A DNA stretch of 18,878 nt from Halieaceae bacterium (GCA_011524755.1 WTJR01000061.1:1-18878); one strand, 5' to 3'; shown: positions 1 through 8,849, numbered from the stretch's first letter. The notes: a model not told the origin generated them from the sequence alone. A program made the numbers and translations.

Positions 1-48
1 ATAACCCATGAGTGCAACAAGCGCGGCAAAAGTCTTGAGGTTTTTCAT
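1..48 (-). CDS. 5' end of a secreted protein (partial)
   Basis: An ATG at 48 reading leftwards opens a 16-codon fragment that runs off the window. Its residues (MKNLKTFAALVALMGY) have the basic start and hydrophobic stretch of a Sec signal peptide. An AGGA lies about 10 bases upstream of the ATG as a possible ribosome binding site. It is transcribed divergently from the gene at 129, with an 80-base gap between them. Function cannot be judged from the fragment; the exported location is inferred from the signal-like start only. Confidence 0.55.
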   Translation of the reverse strand, partial: MKNLKTFAALVALMGY

Positions 49-128
49 CTGCGATTTATCCTGCGTATATCGTTTGGTAGGGAATATCCTGCCTTAAATT
101 TGGCATCCAATCATCCTTTGAAACACGT

Positions 129-743
129 ATGCATTTGCACATTAAGCTATTGAGCTTCATCCTTGCTGTCTTGGTAAATTTGAGTTGGGCGGAGGTCACA
201 CCCACATTGAACAGCGACGCCATCAAAGCGACTTTCGGCAGCTATGGTGTAGAAGTCATCAGCCAGAGTGAGTCCACCCGGGTTGCCAACCTCTACAGTC
301 TCAGCGGCGACGCCAAAATTTGCCGAACACTGGCAGTCACCGAGTTCGTCTTGCCCATGGATCCTGCGCTTACAGAGGCGCACCGATTGATCAGGGCTGG
401 TGGCAGCATTGGCGCAACGCTACGTTCCGCCGGTTTTACCATCAATAAAAAGCTACTGATCAAAACGGAAACCGCAGCCGGCCATGAATTTGTGAGTCTT
501 ACCCATGGCTCAGTGCTAGTAGGAGCACCGCTGTACACCAAGGTCTACGCCTTATTCGCGCAGCGAGGTGGTCTTCAGATACCTTACGCGGTTATCGCGG
601 AAGCTTATCACCCTGAGCACTTCCCGCCCGCACATGAAGAGTTCTCTGAAGAGCCGTCACTGCAACAAGCGGCCGATCGAGCCTTAATGGCCCTGCGTGC
701 AACGATTGATCAAGGGCAGATCAAGAGAAGCCCAGCTGCATAA
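129..743 (+). CDS. Exported protein of unknown function
   Basis: This 204-residue protein begins with a clear Sec signal peptide (residues 1-21, likely cleavage after SWA before EV), so it is probably periplasmic. The mature part shows no transmembrane segment and no enzyme motif that I recognise. A Gly-rich stretch (around 90-97, AGGSIGAT) and a Glu-rich C-terminal region (around 168-177) stand out. Only one cysteine is left in the mature part. There is no obvious Shine-Dalgarno before the ATG at 129, but this is the only ATG that preserves the signal peptide. The 3' end overlaps the convergent DUF442 gene by 23 bases, so the two messages would be complementary at their ends. Unrecognised family; the coding call rests on the long open frame and the signal peptide. 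Confidence 0.75.
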   Translation: MHLHIKLLSFILAVLVNLSWAEVTPTLNSDAIKATFGSYGVEVISQSESTRVANLYSLSGDAKICRTLAVTEFVLPMDPALTEAHRLIRAGGSIGATLRSAGFTINKKLLIKTETAAGHEFVSLTHGSVLVGAPLYTKVYALFAQRGGLQIPYAVIAEAYHPEHFPPAHEEFSEEPSLQQAADRALMALRATIDQGQIKRSPAA

Positions 744-1131
744 CAAAGGTGAGCGGGAAGCCAAATTGCTGGGCTCGTTCGGCAGCAGCGAGTCTGTCGT
801 CACCGGCAAGCGTCGCAACCCATAGATTGGTCGATCGCGCGCCTGATCGGCAATAAGCCAGTACCTTTTCATCCCCATTCATTGCCTCATCCATTGCGTC
901 GAGGTCATCGCCCGGGAATGACATCGCGTCGACTGGGTAACGAACAAACTGAATACCTGCGAGCTCACAGGCCGCCGCTATGGCATCCATGGAGGGTTGG
1001 TTTGGCTCCTCATTATCGGGGCGATTACAAATAATGACCTGATAGCCGTGCTCGGCGAGCGCCTGGACGTCCTCGGGCTGAATCTGTCCTGCGACAGATA
1101 GGGAATGGGTAAGTTCTGCGACAGGTGTCAT
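721..1131 (-). CDS. DUF442 / TIGR01244 sulfurtransferase- or phosphatase-like protein
   Basis: This 136-residue cytoplasmic protein matches the DUF442 family (the phosphatase-like part of beta-lactamase-hydrolase-like proteins, TIGR01244). The signature is CRSGARS at residues 94-100, a Cys-x4-Arg loop as in rhodanese sulfurtransferases, following a buried strand (KVLAYC) and followed by TNLW. An N-terminal segment ICNRPDNEE (34-42) is also typical of the family. The catalytic nucleophile is inferred to be Cys94; members have been proposed to act as sulfurtransferases or protein phosphatases, often in sulfide or persulfide metabolism, and the substrate here is unknown. The ATG at 1131 is preceded by GGAGG at good distance. 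It lies 45 bases downstream of purC on the same strand, so the two may be co-transcribed. Its end overlaps the convergent gene at 129-743. Confidence 0.87.
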   Translation of the reverse strand: MTPVAELTHSLSVAGQIQPEDVQALAEHGYQVIICNRPDNEEPNQPSMDAIAAACELAGIQFVRYPVDAMSFPGDDLDAMDEAMNGDEKVLAYCRSGARSTNLWVATLAGDDRLAAAERAQQFGFPLTFVMQLGFS

Positions 1132-1176
1132 GTGCGAGTCCTCCGACCAGCGATCAGTTAAATGTCCGTTTGTTTT

Positions 1177-2283
1177 CTAGTTAATAAGACCGAATGTTGT
1201 GTTCAAGACCGAAATAATATCGTCTCTGGGACTGTCGGATAGTGCGAGCGGCGCGCCGGTAATCGTCTCGGCCAAGTCAACATAGGTTTTGGATACATCG
1301 AGCATCATTTGCGCAGGCAAAACGGTGTCGCTGGCGAAGCGATAGCGTTCATCCATACGATTCTTGTTAATGAGCACATCAGGATCGGGCGCAAAACTTA
1401 GCAATGCTTGGCGAAACCCCTCTTTGCTGTTTTCTACGACTTGTCCCGTTTTATAGGCGGACGCGTCCCAAATGCGAGAAGAGTCGGGCGTTCCCACTTC
1501 ATCCATATAGATCAGCTCGTTGACGCCATCGCGATTTTTGGCGTAACCAAACTCAAATTTCGTATCGACAAAAATCTGACCATGCGGCAGCAGTGCATCG
1601 GAAATCTGCTCGAACCCCGCCGCTAGAAGAGAAGCATAGTGGTTTACATCCGACGGTTGGTTGAATTTGAATGCTTCCCAATGCGCGAGCAGCGTCTCCT
1701 GACTCACGTTCACATCGTCAACGGCAGGCACACCCGGAATGCCCTCCATAACGCCTTTGGTGGAGGGCGTTATCAGCAACTGCTCGAGTCGCTGGTCTCG
1801 CGTTAAACCATCGGGTAGCTCGATGCCGCAAAAATGTCGCTCGCCCTGCTCGTAGGCACGCCACATTGAGCCCGTGATGTACTGGCGCGCAATCGCTTCA
1901 ATGAAAATAGGCTTTGCGCGCTGGACGATCCACACAAGGGGGTGTGGCGTCTCCAGAATATGGCTACGTGCCAAGCCGTTTCGCTTGAACAACTCAAACC
2001 AGTGACCAGAAATGGCGTTTAGAGCGGCGCCCTTGCCGGGCACTCCGTCCAAACCATCCTCGGCGCGCCACATGCATTCGAACGCAGATAAACGGTCACT
2101 GATAATCATGACCGCCAATTCAGCTGTCTCTGGAACGTCGTAGTCACGTACGCGAATTAAGCGCTGACTGTCCTCAGCAGTGAGCCAATAAACAGACCGC
2201 ACCTTCCCTGAGTGCACTGGCTGATCAGTGCGAATGGGAAGGTCATCATTTTTTGCGAGAACGCGCACGAGCCCACCAGTCAT
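1177..2283 (-). CDS. purC: Phosphoribosylaminoimidazole-succinocarboxamide synthase (SAICAR synthetase)
   Basis: PurC joins carboxyaminoimidazole ribotide (CAIR) and aspartate using ATP to make SAICAR in de novo purine synthesis, in the cytoplasm. Signatures are SGKVRSVYWL (about 25-34, nucleotide-binding strand-loop), FIEAIARQYITGS (127-139), the PurC pattern LPHGQIFVDTKFEFG (232-246) and DEVGTPDSSRIW (261-272). At 368 residues it is far longer than the roughly 240-residue E. coli enzyme and resembles the long form of Vibrio and related marine gammaproteobacteria. I chose the ATG at 2283 because it lines up with the start of that long form; the open frame extends 5 codons further to a TTG at 2298. 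No strong Shine-Dalgarno is visible before either start. The gene diverges from the TBDR at 2390 and precedes the DUF442 gene on the same strand. Confidence 0.96.
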   Translation of the reverse strand: MTGGLVRVLAKNDDLPIRTDQPVHSGKVRSVYWLTAEDSQRLIRVRDYDVPETAELAVMIISDRLSAFECMWRAEDGLDGVPGKGAALNAISGHWFELFKRNGLARSHILETPHPLVWIVQRAKPIFIEAIARQYITGSMWRAYEQGERHFCGIELPDGLTRDQRLEQLLITPSTKGVMEGIPGVPAVDDVNVSQETLLAHWEAFKFNQPSDVNHYASLLAAGFEQISDALLPHGQIFVDTKFEFGYAKNRDGVNELIYMDEVGTPDSSRIWDASAYKTGQVVENSKEGFRQALLSFAPDPDVLINKNRMDERYRFASDTVLPAQMMLDVSKTYVDLAETITGAPLALSDSPRDDIISVLNTTFGLIN

Positions 2284-2326
2284 TTGGATGTGGAACAATG
2301 TCTAATTGTCCGACAGACGGATCACT

Positions 2327-2354
2327 TTGACCAGACTGCTAAGGACGGTATCCT
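2327..2354 (+). promoter_or_regulatory. Candidate sigma70 promoter of the TBDR gene
   Basis: TTGACC (2327-2332) and TATCCT (2349-2354) are separated by 16 bases, giving a plausible -35/-10 pair about 36 bases before the ATG at 2390. No Fur box was found in this gap. The call is inference from motif match alone. Confidence 0.45.
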
Positions 2355-2389
2355 TCGCGACTCTCTCACCCAATCAAGGCAAACGTGAC

Positions 2390-4450
2390 ATGGCATCTGC
2401 AGCCTACAAACTATTTCCGGTCGTCTTAGCAACCTCGTTTGTGATGACTGCTCCGCTCGCCTCTTCGGAGTCATCGGAAGTAGCCGAGGACGGGCCATTG
2501 GAGACTGTAATCGTCACGGCGACCCGACAAGCCGTTGACGGTTTCGACCTGGGACAGGCCTGGGCAAACCTTGACGCATCGGATGTTGAGCGGATCGATC
2601 TGCAACACAGCAATCAGTTATTTAATCGCGTATCAGGCGCATGGGTTAGCCGGGGCAATGGACAGGAGTCGCTTATTTCGCTTCGCTCACCCGTCCTGAC
2701 TGGCGCGGGTGCTTGCGGCGCCTTTTTCACGGGCGAAGACGGCATTAACCTTCGCGCTCCCGGGTTCTGCAATGTGAATCAACTCTTTGATGCCAACCTG
2801 CTCCAAGCGGGTGGTGTCGAGGTCATGAAGGGGCCCGCCAATGCCGTGTTTGGTTCAAACGCCATGCATGGAGTCATTAATGTATTAACCAAAAGCGCAG
2901 AGCAGACGACGCCTTCGATAGGTATACAAGCCGGCAGTCGTGATTTCATCCGAACACGAGTGTCACTCACTAACGGTGGCGTGGCGTTGAATGCCAATGC
3001 AACAAGCTACGGGGGCTACCAGGACGCGTCCGGCTACGATCAACAGAAAGCGACATTACGTTTCGACGGAACTAGCGGTGACTGGGACCTAACGACGGTT
3101 CTGTCCACCTCAAATTTGAATCAAGAAACCGCTGGGTATATTCAAGACGGCAAGGGTGCCTACAAGCGTGATGCGGCGCGACGCGTGAACCGCAACCCCG
3201 AGGCGTACCGAGATGCGCGATCCACACGTGTGTATATGAGGGCGCAGCGTGAAGTGAATGGACGACTGCTGACCGTAACGCCCTATTTACGCTCGAACCA
3301 GATGGAGTTTCTTCAGCACTACCTGCCTTGGAAGTCGCGGGAAATGAATGAGCATGACAGCCTCGGCCTTCAGGGAAGCCTCAGTGCAGACACCGACTGG
3401 GGTAACTACATTGTGGGTGCCGATATCGATCTGACAGACGGCGCGCTTAAGGAAGATCAGGCCGAAGCGTTTAGCCCTAATCAACCCGCGGGCATCCACT
3501 ACGACTACACGGTCAATGCGCGAAATCTAGCGCTGTTTGGCCAGTTCGAGATGGCTGTTTCGGATACATTCACTGTGCAGGGCGGCTTGCGCGCTGAGAG
3601 CACCGAGTACGACTACACAACCCGCGCTGCCGCGGGTTCCGTCTGCGCAGCGACCGCGAGCAACTGCCGATTCTACCGACCGGCGAGTCGCTCAGATGAT
3701 TTTTCCAATCTGTCGGGGAACGTTTCCCTGGTGTGGGCGCAAGATCAGCACCGGTACTATGTCAGGACTGCGTTGGGCTTCCGTGCACCGCAGGCCACTG
3801 AGTTGTACCGTCTTCAAGCGGGTCAAACCGTTGCTGACATCGAGGCCGAGGAAGCCACATCGATCGACATTGGCTGGCGTTACCAAAGCGAACGCTTCTC
3901 AAGCGATATCTCACTCTATGTGATCGCCAAGGATGACGTTATTTTCCTCGATCGTGACCGCCAAAGTGTAAGCGGTGCGAGCAAGGAACATCGCGGTATC
4001 GATATCGATTTGTCATGGGCGCTTAGCGACAGCCTGACGGCCACAATGAATGCTTCTTTGGGTGATCACAGCTATGACAGCGAGATCACACTATTAGGCT
4101 CGAGAGACTCCATTAGAGGCAACGACATTGATACCTCTCCCGCTCACTTCGGGAGCGTTCAGTTACGAAAAGATCTGACAATTAATGAGCGTCCCGCCTC
4201 AGTAGAGCTCGAGGCCGCCTGGGTCGACAAGTACTTTATCGACCCCAACAACCAGCACGAATACCCCGGGCATGAATTGTTCAACCTGCGAGGTAGCTGG
4301 TTCGTCTCGGAGCAATTGAAAGCCACATTGACGTTCACAAACCTTCTGGATGAAGGGTATGCTGAGCGTGCTGATTATGGCTTCGGCAACTACCGATATT
4401 TTGTCGGCGAGCCGCGGAGCGCCATGATCGGTCTCTACTACGCACTATAA
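2390..4450 (+). CDS. TonB-dependent outer-membrane receptor
   Basis: This 686-residue protein is a TonB-dependent receptor that would import a ligand across the outer membrane using ExbBD-TonB energy. In order: a signal peptide (1-24), a TonB-box-like LETVIVTAT (37-45), a plug domain (about 45-170, with VEVMKGPANAVFGSNAMHG at 143-161) and a 22-strand-type barrel to the C terminus. The plug carries a cysteine pair (Cys109, Cys127) bracketing FFTGEDGINLRAPGF, and the barrel has a second pair (SVCAATASNC); both probably form extracellular or loop disulfides. The open frame extends upstream to a TTG at 2306, but the ATG at 2390 has AAGG at a suitable distance and starts exactly at the signal peptide. 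The His/Met-rich protein at 4477 follows after 26 bases and may share the message. The ligand is unknown; a siderophore, metal complex or small organic molecule are all possible. Confidence 0.93.
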   Translation: MASAAYKLFPVVLATSFVMTAPLASSESSEVAEDGPLETVIVTATRQAVDGFDLGQAWANLDASDVERIDLQHSNQLFNRVSGAWVSRGNGQESLISLRSPVLTGAGACGAFFTGEDGINLRAPGFCNVNQLFDANLLQAGGVEVMKGPANAVFGSNAMHGVINVLTKSAEQTTPSIGIQAGSRDFIRTRVSLTNGGVALNANATSYGGYQDASGYDQQKATLRFDGTSGDWDLTTVLSTSNLNQETAGYIQDGKGAYKRDAARRVNRNPEAYRDARSTRVYMRAQREVNGRLLTVTPYLRSNQMEFLQHYLPWKSREMNEHDSLGLQGSLSADTDWGNYIVGADIDLTDGALKEDQAEAFSPNQPAGIHYDYTVNARNLALFGQFEMAVSDTFTVQGGLRAESTEYDYTTRAAAGSVCAATASNCRFYRPASRSDDFSNLSGNVSLVWAQDQHRYYVRTALGFRAPQATELYRLQAGQTVADIEAEEATSIDIGWRYQSERFSSDISLYVIAKDDVIFLDRDRQSVSGASKEHRGIDIDLSWALSDSLTATMNASLGDHSYDSEITLLGSRDSIRGNDIDTSPAHFGSVQLRKDLTINERPASVELEAAWVDKYFIDPNNQHEYPGHELFNLRGSWFVSEQLKATLTFTNLLDEGYAERADYGFGNYRYFVGEPRSAMIGLYYAL

Positions 4451-4476
4451 GAACGAAAGACTTAACGGAACTCAGC

Positions 4477-4965
4477 ATGAATCAATACGGTCCAGCCCTT
4501 GTTGTAGGGCTTTTGATTGGTGGCGCTATTTTATTGGACGATGTGATTACGCCACGACATCCCCACCCCGCCATGATGATTGAGGCGCATGACATGGGCC
4601 CCATGCCCATGATTCGCAAGGAAATGCGAATTGGCAGCCCCGGTGAACAAGACGAGGGGCCCCACAAAAAGGTTTGGATTCAAAAAAGTGGCGATGGTGT
4701 CATTGAGATGAGCGAGGAGATGGAAATCATCGTGCTTGCGGACGACAGTGATGTTACTAAAGACGTCACCCTTGTGGAGGTTCACGTTGATGGTGAATCG
4801 AAGAGTGATCTTGGTGACGCCGTAAAGGCCATCGTGGAAAAAGCCAGAGCTGAAGGCAGAAAACCATCGCCGGAAGAATTACGAGCAGCCATCAGAGGCG
4901 CCATGGGTAGCGCTGATGAGCCGAAATCCGTTGATGTTGAAATTCAGATTGAAAAATCGCCCTGA
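4477..4965 (+). CDS. Membrane-anchored His/Met-rich protein of unknown function
   Basis: This is a 162-residue protein with one N-terminal transmembrane segment (about 5-20) and then a soluble, mostly acidic domain, probably facing the periplasm. Just after the membrane segment, residues 28-50 are rich in possible metal ligands: His28, His30, Met33, Met34, His38, Met40, Met43, Met45 and Met50. A strand-rich stretch (EMEIIVLADD, VTLVEVHVDG) follows, then a charged helix (about 110-140). A weak GGAA precedes the ATG. It lies 26 bases after the TBDR and is probably co-transcribed, so it may assist the same uptake process. I do not recognise the family. Metal binding is inference from residue composition only. 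Confidence 0.75.
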   Translation: MNQYGPALVVGLLIGGAILLDDVITPRHPHPAMMIEAHDMGPMPMIRKEMRIGSPGEQDEGPHKKVWIQKSGDGVIEMSEEMEIIVLADDSDVTKDVTLVEVHVDGESKSDLGDAVKAIVEKARAEGRKPSPEELRAAIRGAMGSADEPKSVDVEIQIEKSP

Positions 4966-4999
4966 CGAGCTGTTCGTCTTAAGCGAAGCGGCTTAGGTA
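4966..4999. terminator. Possible weak bidirectional terminator between convergent genes
   Basis: The gap between the convergent genes ending at 4965 and 5007 holds a short stem (GACGA/TCGTC, about 4964-4978) and a second one with arms TAAGC and GCTTA around 4980-4996. Neither is followed by a good T-run on either strand, so termination here is only a guess from position. Confidence 0.25.
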
Positions 5000-5006
5000 A
5001 AGGTTC

Positions 5007-6014
5007 CTAGGCAAACGGCCTCAAGCCAACGGCCCTTCTCACTTTATCGAGCAGGGCCACACTCTCAGGACGAACGCGCTCTGCACCCTCTCTGAGGATG
5101 GTTTCCACTTCACCCGGGTTCGCCATAAGCCGATCGTATTCATCACGAGCGGGCGCAATCTCGTCGTTGACCCGTTCGAATAGACGCTTTTTCGCCTCAC
5201 CCCATGCGAGACCCGCCTCGAACGCAGTGCGCATCTCCTGACGCTCTGCTTCATCCGCAAAGGCGCACCAAATTTGAAATACAGCAGACGTGTCCGGGTC
5301 TTTGGGTTCACCGGGCTCGAGTAAGTTCGTCTTAATTTTATTGATCGACTTCTGCAACTGCTTAGGGGTGCCAAACAAGGGAATGGTATTGCCGTAGCTC
5401 TTGCTCATCTTGCGTCCATCAAGTCCCTGCAGCACGGCCACATCGTCATCAACCACGGCCTTGGGTAATACAAATGTCTCGCCGTAGTGGTGATTGAAGC
5501 GAGCAGCGATGTCTCGGGCCATCTCGACATGTTGAATTTGATCACGCCCAACCGGTACGTCGTGCGCGTTAAAGATAAGAATATCGGCAGCCATCAGGAT
5601 CGGATAGGAAAAGAGCCCCATCGTTATGGCGTAGTCAGGATCTTCTCCTGCCTCTTCATTCCCCTGCACCGCCGCTTTGTAGGCATGAGCGCGGTTCATT
5701 AAGCCCTTGGCTGCATTACACGTCAGAATCCAGGACAGCTCTGTTATCTCAGGTATGTCTGACTGTCGATAAAAGTGCGTCTGATTGGGGTCGAGACCCA
5801 AGGCAAGCCAGGTCGCGGCAATTTCGCGGCTCGACTGAGCCACAAGATTAGGATCTTGAGATTTGATTAAAGCGTGGTAGTCAGCGAGAAACAGGTAAGC
5901 ATCGACGTCATCCTGCTTTGACGACTCAATGGCGGGACGAATCGCACCCACGTAATTACCCAGATGCGGCGTTCCTGTTGTTGTTATACCTGTGAGGACA
6001 CGATGACGTGCCAT
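5007..6014 (-). CDS. trpS: Tryptophanyl-tRNA synthetase
   Basis: This class I aminoacyl-tRNA synthetase charges tRNA-Trp with tryptophan in the cytoplasm. The HIGH-type motif is TPHLGNYVGAI (about 15-25) and the KMSKS loop is intact at 202-206 (GRKMSKSYGN). The length of 335 residues agrees with the usual bacterial 330-340. The conserved GRDQIQHVEMARDIA stretch (156-170) is also present. The start is the ATG at 6014, which has GGGGAG six bases upstream; an in-frame TTG at 6035 would add seven residues and overlap the apeB stop, and is less likely. It is the last gene of the minus-strand run that begins at 9890, starting 18 bases after the apeB stop. Nothing is missing or unusual in the protein. 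Confidence 0.98.
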   Translation of the reverse strand: MARHRVLTGITTTGTPHLGNYVGAIRPAIESSKQDDVDAYLFLADYHALIKSQDPNLVAQSSREIAATWLALGLDPNQTHFYRQSDIPEITELSWILTCNAAKGLMNRAHAYKAAVQGNEEAGEDPDYAITMGLFSYPILMAADILIFNAHDVPVGRDQIQHVEMARDIAARFNHHYGETFVLPKAVVDDDVAVLQGLDGRKMSKSYGNTIPLFGTPKQLQKSINKIKTNLLEPGEPKDPDTSAVFQIWCAFADEAERQEMRTAFEAGLAWGEAKKRLFERVNDEIAPARDEYDRLMANPGEVETILREGAERVRPESVALLDKVRRAVGLRPFA

Positions 6015-6031
6015 AACGCTCTCCCCCGAAA

Positions 6032-7321
6032 TCAAGCCACGCGATTGTAAAAGGCGGACAGTAGATCCACCAGCTTTGCTGGGTCGTCCGCGGCTGCAAG
6101 TTCACGAATAGAGTGCATGCCAAGTGTAGGAACGCCAATATCGGTTGTGGGAATACCTGTTTCGGTCGCCGTAATAGGACCAATCGTGCTGCCACAACCC
6201 ATATCCGCTCGTACGACGAAAGACTGAACCGAAACACCTGCTCGCTCGGCCAGTAACCGCACTCGAGCAGCGCCCTCACCCGACGTTGCATAACGTTGGT
6301 TGCGGTTGATCTTGATAACCGGACCGCTGCCGAGCAACGGTGCGTGAAGCTCGTCGTGTTTCGTGGGGTAATTGGGGTGAATAGCATGTGCGTTGTCGAC
6401 GGACAGCATCCAACTCGCTTGGCGTAGCGCACGATCATCAACGGGATCTGGAGCAATAGCTCGCAGCACATCGTTCAGCATAGGGCCCTGCGCACCAACA
6501 GCTGAAGCACTGCCAACTTCCTCATGATCATTAGCCACAAAGAGGTTCCACTCACCACTGTCGGCACTGTTAATGATGGCCTGCAAACCACCAAAGCAAC
6601 TCAGCAAATTATCGAGGCGCGCGGATGCAATGAAGTCATTGTTTAAGCCAACGAATCCTGGTGCCTGCGTGTCGTAAAGCGACAGCTCCCAGTCGAGAAT
6701 CTTTTTGATATCGAGATCCGGGTACTCTGCGGCAATCTGCGCTGTCAGCATGGCGTGGATATCGAAGTCACCATCACCTGAGCTCAGCGATACCAGCGGC
6801 AACATATCGGTCTGCGGATTGACTGTACGGCCCTTGTTGGCATCCCGGTCCAGATGGATCGCCAGCGACGGGATGACCGCAATCGGTGCCTTGAAATCGA
6901 TCAATCGAGAGACCAGCTCTCCCGTGCCTGTCTCAAAAGACACTTTTCCCGCCATCGACAGATCGCGGTCGAACCAGGGGTTCAACAATGCCCCTCCGTA
7001 GACGTCAACGGCCAGAAGGTTGCAGCCAAAGCGATTCACGGACGGATTCGGGCGAACCGAGAGATTGGGACTGTCGGTATGGGCACCCACGAGTCGTAGT
7101 CCCTGGGATAGATCCTTGCCCGCTGTGAACGCAATCAAACTGGAATCATTGCGAACCGTGAAGTACTTGCCGCCCGCCACGATCGGCTCTCGACTTGCAT
7201 CACTCCAAGGCGCGAAACCGGCGGCGAGCAGTCGCTCTGCCATCACACCCACTGCATGGAAAGGCGTGGTCGCATCCGTCAAGAAACTCAATAAATCAGT
7301 AGTTACACTGTCTTTTGTCAT
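6032..7321 (-). CDS. apeB: M18 family aminopeptidase (aspartyl aminopeptidase type)
   Basis: This 429-residue metallopeptidase of family M18 removes N-terminal acidic or other residues from peptides in the cytoplasm; the length is typical for the ApeB group. By comparison with the family, the metal ligands are inferred as His81 (GAHTDSP), Asp236 (SARLDN), Glu268 next to the general base Glu267 (NDHEEVGS), Asp309 (LSVDNAHA) and His403 (LGMHSIRE). The DMGCGSTIGP loop (373-382) is also characteristic. All key residues are present. The ATG overlaps the stop of uppP by four bases (ATGA), indicating translational coupling, and trpS follows directly. Exact substrate preference cannot be read from the sequence. 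Confidence 0.95.
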   Translation of the reverse strand: MTKDSVTTDLLSFLTDATTPFHAVGVMAERLLAAGFAPWSDASREPIVAGGKYFTVRNDSSLIAFTAGKDLSQGLRLVGAHTDSPNLSVRPNPSVNRFGCNLLAVDVYGGALLNPWFDRDLSMAGKVSFETGTGELVSRLIDFKAPIAVIPSLAIHLDRDANKGRTVNPQTDMLPLVSLSSGDGDFDIHAMLTAQIAAEYPDLDIKKILDWELSLYDTQAPGFVGLNNDFIASARLDNLLSCFGGLQAIINSADSGEWNLFVANDHEEVGSASAVGAQGPMLNDVLRAIAPDPVDDRALRQASWMLSVDNAHAIHPNYPTKHDELHAPLLGSGPVIKINRNQRYATSGEGAARVRLLAERAGVSVQSFVVRADMGCGSTIGPITATETGIPTTDIGVPTLGMHSIRELAAADDPAKLVDLLSAFYNRVA

Positions 7322-8121
7322 ACAAACACCAAGATAGAAAACAGGATCAAAGCCAAGAGCACACGGTATATCACAAACGGCATCATCCCGACGCGAGTAA
7401 CCAGTCCGACGAAGAACGCTATGGTCGCGTAGGCACTAACAGCAGCTACGAGCATGGCAATCAACGTTATGGCCAAATTGGTCGAGCTGAAGAAAAGCTC
7501 AAACTCTTTGACCAACATCAGCAGGAGCGCGCCCGCGATAACAGGAATCGACATCAGAAACGAAAACCGTGCCGCTGTTGCGAGGTTGTAGCCTAAAAAC
7601 AAGGACGCCGTAATCGTCACGCCAGAGCGTGACGTGCCAGGAATTAGCGCAAGCGCCTGTGCCAGACCAATGACTAGCGCATGATCGAGCCGGCTGATCG
7701 GCTGCTCATCCGCGCCTGCGGCACGATATGAGTAGGAGACACCTAGGAGCAAACCGAACAGTAAGGTAGTAGTGGCTATGACACCGATGCCTCTCAAGTA
7801 CTGATCGATGACATCCGAAAAAGCGATGCCAATGCCTACCGCAGGCAGCGTAGCAATCAGCAGCGCTGAGACTTCTCGACGCCGCAAGCTGACGTTATCC
7901 CCGGAGCCCAACAGTCCCATCAGTAGGGAGGTTAACGACTCACGGTAATAGACCATGACAGCCACTAAGGTGCCGGCGTGAACCGCCACATCAAATGCCA
8001 AGCCTTGATCAGGCCAGCCCAGGAGCTGTGACGGCAAAATAAGGTGCGCTGAGCTTGAGACCGGCAGAAACTCTGTTAGCCCTTGGATCAACGCAAGAAA
8101 GAGTGCCTGAAGACCATCCAT
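7318..8121 (-). CDS. uppP: Undecaprenyl-diphosphatase (BacA/UppP family)
   Basis: UppP dephosphorylates undecaprenyl pyrophosphate to recycle the lipid carrier of peptidoglycan and other envelope polymers; it is an integral inner-membrane enzyme. The 267-residue length fits. The first signature is QGLTEFLPVSSSAHL (13-27), containing the catalytic Glu17 and the Ser-rich loop; the second is PGTSRSG (161-167) with its essential arginine. About seven or eight hydrophobic segments are visible. The start overlaps the tsaB stop by one base (TGATG) and its stop overlaps the apeB start, so all three are probably translated from one message. Overproduction of this family gives bacitracin resistance, but its presence here is housekeeping. 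Confidence 0.97.
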   Translation of the reverse strand: MDGLQALFLALIQGLTEFLPVSSSAHLILPSQLLGWPDQGLAFDVAVHAGTLVAVMVYYRESLTSLLMGLLGSGDNVSLRRREVSALLIATLPAVGIGIAFSDVIDQYLRGIGVIATTTLLFGLLLGVSYSYRAAGADEQPISRLDHALVIGLAQALALIPGTSRSGVTITASLFLGYNLATAARFSFLMSIPVIAGALLLMLVKEFELFFSSTNLAITLIAMLVAAVSAYATIAFFVGLVTRVGMMPFVIYRVLLALILFSILVFV

Positions 8122-8849
8122 CAGTGGCGTTTCCCCTGCTCCGACAGCTTCTTCCAGCCAATGTCTTGCTGCACGTAACGTGGCTCCAGTAGGTGGGCTT
8201 GAGTTAACAATGCGTCATCGGGCATATCAAGGAGATGAAGTGCGGCGAGCGATGGCCTTGGGCGTGCCTCTGGGTCTACGCGAGAAAAAGTCTTATCGCT
8301 GTGCTCTGTCGTAATGAGCTCGGCGCCGTCGCCAGCAATAACCACCTTGCTGACTTCCATTGCATCAAAAGCCTCACCCGATGGTCCCGTCAGGTCAGCC
8401 ACCTTCGATACCGCGGGCTGAGTCAGTGGACGAAGCGTCGTCCCGTCTGATGCAAACCAGGCCCAATAGACCTGCCCAATCTGGGCATCAATGGCACTGA
8501 GGACAAGATCGCCTGCACTGTGCGCGGTCGCTCTCGCCTGCGCTTCGAGTGAACAAAAGGGGTAAATCGGAAGATCGAGCGACCAGCCGAGCCCCTGAGC
8601 AACACCAACTGCAACGCGTATTCCGGTAAACGAGCCCGGACCGACACCACAGGCAATGACAGACACCGCCTCTGAGAGCGATTGTCCTTCTAAGAGCTCG
8701 TCGATCATCGTCAAAATATGCTGGTTGTGCGCGCGCGGTAGATCGCGTTGGATCTCCTTGATATCGGCGTCGTTAACCAGCGCAACAGAACACAAATTGG
8801 TTGCCGTATCGATAGCTAGGACTGAAGCGTAATGAGATGTCGTACCCAT
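8121..8849 (-). CDS. tsaB: tRNA threonylcarbamoyladenosine biosynthesis protein TsaB
   Basis: TsaB is a partner of TsaD and TsaE in forming the t6A modification at position 37 of ANN-decoding tRNAs. The protein is an ASKHA-fold member of 242 residues (E. coli 231). Visible family segments are VLAIDTATNLCSVAL near the N terminus, the HNQHILTMIDELL helix and the diagnostic GVGPGSFTGIRVAVG stretch (about 68-82). I start at the ATG at 8849; an upstream in-frame TTG at 8858 adds three residues. No convincing Shine-Dalgarno precedes either one. It is coupled to uppP by a one-base overlap and lies 70 bases after the DUF3429 gene, the widest gap in this run, so an internal promoter is possible. Confidence 0.95.
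   Translation of the reverse strand: MGTTSHYASVLAIDTATNLCSVALVNDADIKEIQRDLPRAHNQHILTMIDELLEGQSLSEAVSVIACGVGPGSFTGIRVAVGVAQGLGWSLDLPIYPFCSLEAQARATAHSAGDLVLSAIDAQIGQVYWAWFASDGTTLRPLTQPAVSKVADLTGPSGEAFDAMEVSKVVIAGDGAELITTEHSDKTFSRVDPEARPRPSLAALHLLDMPDDALLTQAHLLEPRYVQQDIGWKKLSEQGKRH

Noticed and set aside
2284..2306. Longer N-termini for purC (TTG at 2298) and the TBDR (TTG at 2306)
   Set aside because: The ATG starts fit family alignments or signal peptides better; the extensions would nearly collide in the divergent promoter region.
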